DNA from: Streptosporangiaceae bacterium
Lineage (GTDB): Bacteria; Actinomycetota; Actinomycetes; Streptosporangiales; Streptosporangiaceae
NCBI GenBank assembly: GCA_030039095.1
Contig: JASHQP010000439.1
Location: 1 to 5,908, forward strand
DNA length: 5,908 bases
Direction of reading: 5' to 3'
The notes below the pieces were generated by a model. The model had not been told where the DNA came from and did no database searches. It worked only from the letters and a program-made list of their open reading frames with translations. Below, piece after piece: positions 1 to 5,219 of the stretch (the first letter of the stretch is position 1; each line of letters starts with the position of its first letter). A program made the position numbers and the translations under genes.

Positions 1-37
1 TCACTGGCTTCAGGCGAGCGGGCAGCGTGGGCGTCAT
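1..37 (-). CDS. Start of a further gene of the minus-strand operon (partial, unidentified)
   Basis: On the minus strand an ATG at 37-35 overlaps the TGA stop of the hydrolase gene (36-34) in an ATGA arrangement. From it an open frame reads MTPTLPARLKPV and runs off the left edge. Only 12 codons are visible, so no family can be named. The stop/start overlap matches the way the other genes in this window are joined, which is the main reason to take it as a real, translationally coupled start. No separate Shine-Dalgarno sequence is visible just upstream. It could still be a chance ATG, because so little of the frame is seen. Confidence 0.4.
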   Translation of the reverse strand, partial: MTPTLPARLKPV

Positions 38-1329
38 AGCGCGCCGCTGGCGTTGCTGGCTATCCAGTCGTTGATGTCGCTAACGAGTTGCGGGTCGAGG
101 TGTTGTGGGGCGGCGAGTTCTGCGGGGCTGGAGGGGCCAGTGCCGGGAAGGAAGAAGTGATTGTCGGCGGGGTAGGTGCGGATCGTGACGTTGGGCTGGG
201 CCTGGAGTTTGGTCTGCCACCGGGCGAGGTCGTCGGTGACGGTGGCCTGGTAGTCGCGTTCGCCCTGGCAGATGAGGATCGGCTGGTCGAGCGTGGCGGC
301 GGTGGCTACGGGGTCGTAGCCACGGAGGTCGAGCCAGTACGGGGCGGGGACGCCGAAGGGCAGTTGGTCGTCGGGGGTGTCCGGGGACAGGTCGGGGCTG
401 TCAACCCGTTCGGCTTGGGCGATCATGGCGTCGATGCCTGGTTGTGCGGCGGCGGCCGTGGCGGGGTTGAGCGAGGCGAGGTAGCGGACTTGGCGCACCG
501 CGGCCCATTGGAGCGGCTGGGTGCCCCCGGCCAGGATGATGAGCCCGGCGACGGGCGGCTCGGCGGCGGCGGCGATCCGTGGTGCGATGGTTCCGCCGAG
601 GCTGTGACCGGCGAGGAATACTTGCTCCGGGGCGACGGCGGGGTGGGTCTGTAGGAGGCGGATGGCGGCGAGGGTGTGTGATAGGTACTCGTCGGCGATG
701 GTGAAGTCGCGGTTGGCCTTGACCTGTTCGGGGTGGGCGTGGGTGATCTTGTCGAAGCGCAGGACGGCGATGTCGCGGCTGGCGAGGCCCCAGGCGAGGT
801 CCTTGAACGACTTGCTCTTGCCGATCGTGGTGTCGCGATCGACCGGCCCTGACCCGCCAAGCAGCACGAGCGCGGGCACGGGTCCGGGGGTCCTGGGCAG
901 GGTGAGCGTTCCGGGCACGGCCAGCGGTTCTTCGCCGAGGGTGACTTCGTGCTCATCGAAGCGGTCCGGGGCGGCGTAGGGCGGCGGTTCCCACGGCACG
1001 GGCGGCTCGGCGGCGTCCGCTGGGAGGATCTGGAGTCCGGTCAGCTCGCGGGTGGTGGTGAGCGATACCTGGAGCGTCAGTGTGCCGCGGTCGAAGTGAA
1101 CGGGGACCGTGACCACTGTGACCTGCCCGTTGGCGGTTTCGCTGGCGCTACCGACCGTGCGGACGGGGCCGAGTTGCGCGACCTCGGCGTCCCACGCGGC
1201 CTTCAGAACATCGGCGGTGACCATCGGCCGTAGGCTTGGCGCGAAGCGGTCCCGGATGTCGGTGAACTGTCCGGCTTGGGCGAGGTCGAGGATCGTCAGT
1301 GCTACGGCCTGCGGCTCGGTGGGGGTCAC
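34..1329 (-). CDS. Alpha/beta hydrolase with DUF3887-like N-terminal domain
   Basis: This 431-residue protein has two parts. Residues about 5-103 form a small alpha+beta domain resembling DUF3887, which often precedes serine hydrolase domains. Residues about 125-427 form an alpha/beta hydrolase fold. Visible hallmarks are the oxyanion-side stretch LLGGSGPVDRD (156-166), the nucleophile elbow GHSLGG with Ser243, the acid Asp359 in GERDYQ, and the catalytic His391 in ADNHFF. The triad is therefore complete. There is no signal peptide or membrane segment, so it should act in the cytosol, probably as an esterase or acyl hydrolase of unknown substrate. The start is GTG (1329-1327), supported by an AGAAGGAG ribosome site 5 nt upstream. 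The GTG overlaps the TGA of the regulator gene, so the two are very likely co-transcribed and coupled. A dipeptidyl-peptidase-like or dienelactone-hydrolase-like activity cannot be excluded. Confidence 0.92.
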   Translation of the reverse strand: MTPTEPQAVALTILDLAQAGQFTDIRDRFAPSLRPMVTADVLKAAWDAEVAQLGPVRTVGSASETANGQVTVVTVPVHFDRGTLTLQVSLTTTRELTGLQILPADAAEPPVPWEPPPYAAPDRFDEHEVTLGEEPLAVPGTLTLPRTPGPVPALVLLGGSGPVDRDTTIGKSKSFKDLAWGLASRDIAVLRFDKITHAHPEQVKANRDFTIADEYLSHTLAAIRLLQTHPAVAPEQVFLAGHSLGGTIAPRIAAAAEPPVAGLIILAGGTQPLQWAAVRQVRYLASLNPATAAAAQPGIDAMIAQAERVDSPDLSPDTPDDQLPFGVPAPYWLDLRGYDPVATAATLDQPILICQGERDYQATVTDDLARWQTKLQAQPNVTIRTYPADNHFFLPGTGPSSPAELAAPQHLDPQLVSDINDWIASNASGAL

Positions 1330-1937
1330 GGGCTCTCCTTCTTATTCGTCTTGCGGTCTCTGCGCCGCCGCGGTGGTGGCTGCTCGGGCTCGTCGGGTTG
1401 ATCGTGGCGGGGCTCGGGTGCGGGCAGCAGGACGGTGTAGAGCATCCGTCTTTTGCGGTCGCCATCGGGGGCGTTGGCGAGCCTCGGCACCGAGATCGCG
1501 GTTAGCTCCCGCATATAGTCGGCCAGCTCGGCGTCGGTGAGCCACATCGCGGCCACCTTGTAACCGGCGCCGTCCTCGCCTGGGTGCTCGGGTTCGCTGG
1601 CGATGTAGCGGTCGAAGTCGCCCAGCAGCCCGGCGACGTAGGCGAAAAAAGCGTTGACGTGCTCGTCGAGAGTCATCGCCGCGATCTCGTCGGGTTGCAT
1701 CTGCGCGGCGTACATCCGCAGCGCATAGGTCCGCTCGGTCGTCGCCCGCACCCGCCGCTCGGCGACAACGTGCAGCACACCCGCGTCGGTCAGGCGGGTG
1801 ACGTGGCGGTAGATGCTCCCCGCCGGCACGTCCGGCATCTCAGCCGCGAGCTGCTTGACGGTCAGCGCCCGGTCCCCGAGGAACGCCTTGACGATCCGCA
1901 GCCGGACCGGGTGCAACAGCAGATCAGCGCTCGCCAT
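1326..1937 (-). CDS. Winged helix-turn-helix transcriptional regulator (ArsR/HTH_20-like)
   Basis: The product is 203 residues from the chosen ATG at 1937. Residues about 5-75 form a winged helix: LLLHPVRLRIVKAFL (helix 1), LTVKQLAAEM (helix 2), SIYRHVTRLTDAG (41-53, the likely recognition helix), then the wing LHVVAERRVRATTERTYAL. The opening 'HPVRLRIV' is typical of ArsR/HTH_20-type repressors. The rest (about 82-170) is a helical effector or dimer domain containing MTLDEHVNAFFAYVAGLLGDFDRYI. The C-terminus is a Pro/Glu-rich stretch (173-189) ending in a basic run (RRRRDRKTNKK) that looks like an extension. No metal-binding cysteine cluster is present, so it is probably not a metal sensor. 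The start is uncertain: the family similarity begins at the 1937 ATG, preceded by a weak AGAG, whereas an ATG at 1967 and a TTG at 1985 are in frame but lie in or next to the operator-like repeats. It is the first gene of its operon and diverges from the transporter genes, so it probably represses itself and them (inference). Confidence 0.88.
   Translation of the reverse strand: MASADLLLHPVRLRIVKAFLGDRALTVKQLAAEMPDVPAGSIYRHVTRLTDAGVLHVVAERRVRATTERTYALRMYAAQMQPDEIAAMTLDEHVNAFFAYVAGLLGDFDRYIASEPEHPGEDGAGYKVAAMWLTDAELADYMRELTAISVPRLANAPDGDRKRRMLYTVLLPAPEPRHDQPDEPEQPPPRRRRDRKTNKKESP
1335..1342 (-). promoter_or_regulatory. Shine-Dalgarno site for the hydrolase GTG start
   Basis: The minus strand reads AGAAGGAG followed by AGCCC and then GTG. 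This is a near-perfect ribosome-binding site with 5-nt spacing, located inside the last codons of the regulator gene (encoding KKES). It fixes the hydrolase start at the GTG. Confidence 0.85.
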
Positions 1938-1954
1938 GCCGCCAAACTCTAGCC

Positions 1955-1999
1955 GGTAACGGTCCATTACTGCTAACGTTCTCAACTATGGAACGTTGT
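1955..1999. promoter_or_regulatory. Divergent operator/promoter region with three AACGTT boxes
   Basis: The short gap between the divergent operons holds AACGGT (1958-1963), AACGTT (1975-1980) and AACGTT (1992-1997), each offset by exactly 17 bp. The surrounding bases are partly conserved: GGTAACGGTC against GCTAACGTTC is 8 of 10. The second and third boxes also form a perfect 7-bp inverted repeat, AACGTTC (1975-1981) and GAACGTT (1991-1997), with a 9-bp spacer. The right-hand box abuts the ribosome site of the plus-strand operon. A TAGAGT (minus strand, 1951-1946) ends 8 nt before the regulator ATG and could be a -10 giving a nearly leaderless message, but no convincing -35 is seen. Binding by the adjacent winged-helix regulator is inference from position and symmetry. 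Confidence 0.55.
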
Positions 2000-2005
2000 G
2001 GAGGG
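2000..2005 (+). promoter_or_regulatory. Shine-Dalgarno site for the PH-like gene
   Basis: GGAGGG lies 5 nt before the ATG at 2011. It decides in favour of that ATG over the in-frame GTG at 2008 and TTG at 1996. The site is directly next to the right arm of the inverted repeat, so a bound repressor would sit across the leader. Confidence 0.75.
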
Positions 2006-2010
2006 TTGTG

Positions 2011-2373
2011 ATGGCGGAGCTGAAGATCGACGGCGACGAGCTGGTGCTGCATCTCTCAGCCGCAGAGAAGGTGACGGGCGCCCACCGCGACCTGCGTGCG
2101 CCGCGCTCGGCGGTCCGTGCCGTGGAGGTCATCGAGGACGCGCACCGGGAGGCGGGGATACGGGCCGGGATGAAGATCGGGGCTCGGATTCCCGGCGTGG
2201 TCGAGGTCGGCATCGTCCAGGGCGCGACCCGGCGGCGGTTCGTGGCTGTCCACCACGACACCCCCCGCGGACTGCGGATCGAGCTTGACGGGACCGCGTT
2301 CGATGAGTGGATCGTGGGCTGCGCCGACCCCGAGGCCGTCGCCGCCCGGCTGGGCCTGCCCGAGCGCCCATGA
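2011..2373 (+). CDS. Small cytosolic protein, bacterial PH-like fold suspected
   Basis: This is a 120-residue hypothetical protein with no signal peptide or membrane helix. It begins MAELKIDGDELVLHLSAAEK, a beta-hairpin opening. Alternating strand-like stretches follow (SAVRAVEVIED at 33-43, VEVGIVQ at 64-70, RRFVAVHHD at 75-83, LRIELDG at 88-94), then FDEWIVGCADPEAVAARL (97-114), which should be a C-terminal helix. Seven strands capped by a helix is the pattern of bacterial PH-like domains, and the W-V-...-ADPEAVA ending resembles conserved actinobacterial hypothetical proteins of this size. The family assignment is from pattern recognition only. It is the first gene of the operon, and its TGA overlaps the ATG of the ATPase gene as ATGA, so production is probably coupled to the exporter. 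It could serve as an accessory or sensor protein for the transporter. No catalytic motif is visible. Confidence 0.82.
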   Translation: MAELKIDGDELVLHLSAAEKVTGAHRDLRAPRSAVRAVEVIEDAHREAGIRAGMKIGARIPGVVEVGIVQGATRRRFVAVHHDTPRGLRIELDGTAFDEWIVGCADPEAVAARLGLPERP

Positions 2374-3569
2374 ACGCCGGGGCGCTGTCCGTGGTTGTGG
2401 TGGCGGTCTGCTTTGAGGCGTTCTGCCAGATCGACCTCTACCGGGCCGAGGCAGTGCGCTACCTGCCGAAGTGGGCGTGGTCGGTCATCTGCCTGATCTC
2501 GATCCCGGTTGGCGGGATCGTCTACCTGAGCATCGGCAAAGCCCGCTACCCCGCCACGCGCGAACCTCACCCGACGCAAGCCAGGAACCGACCCGCCCAC
2601 TCGTTTCCCGTGACAGCCGGTAAGCGCCTGCCGGGCGTGATCGAGGTCGAAGGGCTGACCAAGCGGTTCGGATCGCTCACCGCCCTGGACGAGCTGGGCT
2701 TCACCGTGCAGCCGGGGCGGGTAACGGGATTCCTCGGGCCGAACGGCGCAGGGAAGTCAACCACCATGCGCGTGATCCTCGGGCTCGACGCCCCGACCGC
2801 AGGGCGCGCTCTGATCGGTGGCCGCGGTTACGGCCAGATCGTCCGACCTTTGTGTCAGGTCGGATCGCTGCTTGACGCCAACGCCATCCACCCAGGCCGC
2901 AGCGGCTGGCAACACCTGTGGTCCGTTGCGCAGAGCAACGGGATCGACAAGCGCCGTGTGCGTGAAGTTCTCGACCTGACCGGCGTGGAGAGCGTCGCGC
3001 AACGGCCGGTCGGGACCTTCTCACTCGGGATGAAGCAGCGCCTCGGAATCGCGCTCGCGCTGCTCGGCGACCCACCGATCCTTATCTGCGACGAGCCGGT
3101 CAACGGCCTTGACCCCGAGGGTGTCCACTGGATTCGCGAGCTGTTCAAGACCCTGGCCGCGCAGGGGCGGACGGTGTTCGTCTCCAGCCACCTGATGAGC
3201 GAGATGGCGCTCACCGCCGACCATCTCATCATCATTGGCCGCGGCCGACTCCTTGCCGACACTTCCGTCGAGGATTTCATTGATGCCAACGCCCGCGCCG
3301 ATGTGCTGGTCCGCTCCCCGCAAGCCGACGCGCTCATCACCCTTCTGAGCGGCCACGGCGCCACGATCACCCCGGACGGCGACCACGGGCTTGCGGTGAC
3401 CGGCGTGAACGCGCCGACGATCGCCGACCTCGCCGCCGAACACGCGATCCCTGTCCACGAGCTGACCCCGAGACACGCGACTCTTGAACAGGCTTACCTC
3501 GACCTCACCGAAGCAAGCGTGGACTACCCAGCAGGCGCCCCCACCGGCAAAGAAACGGTGGCTTCCTGA
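2370..3569 (+). CDS. PLDNc membrane domain fused to ABC exporter ATP-binding protein
   Basis: The product is 399 residues from the ATG at 2370. Residues about 3-58 are a PLDNc-type (phospholipase D-nuclease N-terminal) domain: two hydrophobic helices (about 4-20 and 36-55) flanking the conserved IDLYRAEAVRYLPKW. After a roughly 30-residue linker rich in Arg and Pro, residues 90-310 form an ABC nucleotide-binding domain. It has Walker A GPNGAGKST (123-131), signature SLGMKQ (218-223), Walker B ILICDEP (Asp241, Glu242), D-loop NGLDPEG (245-251) and H-loop His274. At the usual Q-loop place the sequence is VGSLLDA, with Asp169 where Gln is expected, a substitution also seen in BcrA-type exporters. 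Residues 311-399 form the C-terminal regulatory extension of such ATPases. All catalytic motifs are intact, so it should power export with the permease that follows. The start is coupled to the PH-like gene (ATGA) and its TGA overlaps the permease ATG (TGATG). An in-frame GTG at 2637 could give an ATPase-only product, but it lacks a ribosome site. Confidence 0.92.
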   Translation: MNAGALSVVVVAVCFEAFCQIDLYRAEAVRYLPKWAWSVICLISIPVGGIVYLSIGKARYPATREPHPTQARNRPAHSFPVTAGKRLPGVIEVEGLTKRFGSLTALDELGFTVQPGRVTGFLGPNGAGKSTTMRVILGLDAPTAGRALIGGRGYGQIVRPLCQVGSLLDANAIHPGRSGWQHLWSVAQSNGIDKRRVREVLDLTGVESVAQRPVGTFSLGMKQRLGIALALLGDPPILICDEPVNGLDPEGVHWIRELFKTLAAQGRTVFVSSHLMSEMALTADHLIIIGRGRLLADTSVEDFIDANARADVLVRSPQADALITLLSGHGATITPDGDHGLAVTGVNAPTIADLAAEHAIPVHELTPRHATLEQAYLDLTEASVDYPAGAPTGKETVAS

Positions 3570-4363
3570 TGGCTGTCCTCGACACCGCGCCGATCCCGCC
3601 GGTCACCACGTGCGTCGCCGACGTGATCGCCTCGGAGTGGACCAAGATCAGGTCGGTCCGATCGACGTTCTGGCTGCTGCTCGTCGCCGCAGTGACCGCG
3701 ATCGGTGGCAGCGCGATCGTCGCCGTCTCTGAACGGTCGAGCAGCCAGTCTCCGATCGGTGACCCGGTGGCATCGGTCTTTACGGCCTGGCTGGAGTACC
3801 CGGTGCTCGCGGTCGGCATCCTCGGCGTGCTCAGCCTCACCAGCGAGTACACGAGCGGCCAGATTCGCACCACTTTCGCCGCCGTCCCGCAACGCCTCAC
3901 GGTACTGACCGCCAAGGCGACCGTGATCGGCGTCATCGCGCTCGTCTTCGGCGAGGCCCTTGCGTTCGCCTCCTTCCTGCTCAGCCAGGCGATCCTCGCC
4001 GGCCACCACGGCGCTATCTCACTCTCCCATCCGGGTGTGCCCGGCGAGCTGCTTGCCGCCGGTTTCTGCCTGTTCGCCATCGCGATGCTCGGCCTCGCGC
4101 TCGGCGCCATCATCCGCCACACCGCCGCAGCGATCGCCGCACTGCCCGCCCTGATCTATCTACCGCTGGTCGTCCTGAGCCTTCCGCACCCCTGGAACGA
4201 CGCCATCGGCAAGTTCACCCTGCTCATGGCCTCCTACCAGCTCGTCTCCGAGCACTCCCACACCGGCCTGCTCTCCCCGCCCCTCTCTCTGGCCGTCGTC
4301 GTCGCCTGGCCCGCGATCGGTCTGTTGACCGCCGGATTCCTGATGCAAAAACGGGACGCCTAA
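3569..4363 (+). CDS. ABC-2 type transporter permease
   Basis: This 264-residue integral membrane protein has six predicted helices (about 33-52, 69-91, 115-140, 161-182, 186-205 and 238-258). The cytoplasmic N-terminal segment SEWTKIRSVRSTFW (22-35) runs into helix 1, and SEYTSGQIRTTF (92-103) follows helix 2. Both are hallmarks of actinobacterial ABC-2 permeases that pair with a separate ATPase. It ends in the basic tail QKRDA. Its ATG overlaps the ATPase stop (TGATG), which fixes the start and implies coupled synthesis. One copy would homodimerise with two ATPase subunits to make the exporter. The substrate is unknown; drugs, peptides or lipids are all handled by this class. The gene looks intact, with no sign of decay. 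It is not related closely to the DrrB-like permease fragment downstream. Confidence 0.92.
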   Translation: MAVLDTAPIPPVTTCVADVIASEWTKIRSVRSTFWLLLVAAVTAIGGSAIVAVSERSSSQSPIGDPVASVFTAWLEYPVLAVGILGVLSLTSEYTSGQIRTTFAAVPQRLTVLTAKATVIGVIALVFGEALAFASFLLSQAILAGHHGAISLSHPGVPGELLAAGFCLFAIAMLGLALGAIIRHTAAAIAALPALIYLPLVVLSLPHPWNDAIGKFTLLMASYQLVSEHSHTGLLSPPLSLAVVVAWPAIGLLTAGFLMQKRDA

Positions 4364-4431
4364 CTCACGGATTGCCCCATGACAACCCCCTGCTCACAGT
4401 TCGACAACGCTGACAAGGACGCAAAGGACGG

Positions 4432-4456
4432 GAAAGGCTGCCCATGGGGGCCTTTC
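4432..4456 (+). terminator. Hairpin after the exporter operon, possible weak terminator
   Basis: GAAAGGC (4432-4438) and GCCTTTC (4450-4456) are a perfect 7-bp inverted repeat. The 11-nt loop contains the palindrome CCCATGGG, which could extend the stem imperfectly. It lies 69 bp after the permease stop. No T-run follows, so intrinsic termination is doubtful, though hairpins without T-runs are common in actinomycetes. The rest of 4364-4470 holds no gene I can support. Confidence 0.3.
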
Positions 4457-4470
4457 AAGAGTGATGCTGC

Positions 4471-5088
4471 TTGCTGTTGCCATCATGCTCATCAGGTGCG
4501 TCTCCTTATTCGCACCCCATTCGCATCCTCGATGAGCCGACCACCGGCCTGGGCCCCCGCAGCCGCAGCGCGCTGTGGGACATCCTGCGCTGCATCGTGG
4601 CGGACGGGACGACTGTGCTGCTCACCACCCAGTACCTCGACGAGGCCGATAAGTTGGCTGACCGGATCGCGGTGATCGACCATGGCCGGGTGATCGCCGC
4701 GGGGACCAGCGGTGAGCTGAAGAACTCCGCAGGCAGCGCCGGCGTGCTCGCCGCGATCGGGCTCGTCCTGCTGTTCGCCTCAGCCCTGTCGTGGGCCTGG
4801 ATCACGCTAGGCCTGGTCCTCCGCTCGCCGAATGCCGTGATGAGCGCGGGCTTCGTGATCCTTTTCCCGGTCACATTCATCAGCAACATCTTCGTAGACC
4901 CCGCTACCATGCCCGGCTGGCTGCGCGAGGTAAGCGACGTCAACCCGGTCAGCCACCTGGTCACCGCCACGCGAGCGCTGATGGCCGGCACCGCCGCCAC
5001 ACCGCAGGTGCTCTGGGCCGTGGCGGCGGCCGGGGTGCTCATCGCGCTCTTCGCGCCGCTGACCGTGCTGCTGTACCGGCGGAAGTGA
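4471..5088 (+). pseudogene. Collapsed DrrA-DrrB type ABC transporter remnant (two gene fragments fused in frame)
   Basis: A single 205-codon frame opens with a TTG at 4471 that has no ribosome site. Residues about 17-84 (4519-4722) are the C-terminal half of a DrrA-type nucleotide-binding domain: Walker [10 protein letters not shown]-loop [15 protein letters not shown] (Gln at the H-loop place, usual for DrrA), then [15 protein letters not shown]. Everything before Walker B is gone, including Walker A and the signature motif, and the D-loop Asp is Gly28 (GGC), so it cannot bind or hydrolyse ATP. Around residues 85-90 (about 4723-4740) the sequence switches to the C-terminal half of a DrrB-like ABC-2 permease ([19 protein letters not shown] to the end LLYRRK, 90-205), with [14 protein letters not shown] and [13 protein letters not shown] well kept. 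Compared with typical lengths (about 320 residues for DrrA, about 260 for DrrB), both N-terminal parts and the DrrA C-terminus are missing. The frame remains open and the fragment may still be made, but function as a transporter is very unlikely. Confidence 0.85.
4508..4529 (+). repeat. 11-bp tandem repeat at the edge of the ATPase fragment
   Basis: ATTCGCACCCC (4508-4518) is followed at once by ATTCGCATCCT (4519-4529), 9 of 11 identical. It sits exactly where recognisable DrrA-type coding sequence begins, so it may mark the breakpoint of the deletion or rearrangement. It could equally be chance. Confidence 0.35.
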
Positions 5089-5090
5089 CC

Positions 5091-5127
5091 GCAGCAGCAC
5101 AGCCCCGGCAGCAGCACAGTCCTGTGC
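5091..5127 (+). repeat. 17-bp tandem duplication with small dyad, after the DrrAB remnant
   Basis: GCAGCAGCACAGCCCCG (5091-5107) is followed directly by GCAGCAGCACAGTCCTG (5108-5124), 15 of 17 identical. The second unit ends in a dyad, GCACAG-TC-CTGTGC (5114-5127), which may fold into a short hairpin. It begins three bases after the stop codon of the fused remnant. A role as a T-less terminator is possible but not shown. The rest of 5089-5219 is non-coding as far as I can see. Confidence 0.6.
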
Positions 5128-5219
5128 AGGTCGGGCCGGTGGGCAGGTGCGCATGAGTTTTGGCGCGTTCGAAGCCTTTCCTACGCATGGCCGAAAGCTG
5201 CCGTTCACCGGCCAGGCTG

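Noticed and set aside
88..654. Long plus-strand frame opposite the hydrolase gene
   Set aside because: It is a Gly/Val/Arg-rich antisense shadow of high-GC coding sequence. The opposite strand carries a complete catalytic triad and a good ribosome site.
1938..1985. Longer regulator starting at the TTG at 1985 or the ATG at 1967
   Set aside because: The TTG lies next to the operator dyad centre, neither start has a ribosome site, and the recognisable family sequence begins at the 1937 ATG. The 1967 ATG cannot be ruled out.
2637..3569. Separate ABC ATPase gene starting at the GTG at 2637
   Set aside because: The sequence VIEVEGLTKRFG is a typical ATPase beginning, but there is no ribosome site, no stop separates it from the PLDNc domain, and the ATG at 2370 is coupled to the preceding gene. 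It is kept as an alternative internal start only.
4379..4675. 98-codon plus-strand frame starting at an ATG with a weak GGA upstream
   Set aside because: From about 4510 on it is simply the shifted frame of the ATPase fragment, and its first 40 residues match nothing I recognise. I treat it as a by-product of the rearranged region.
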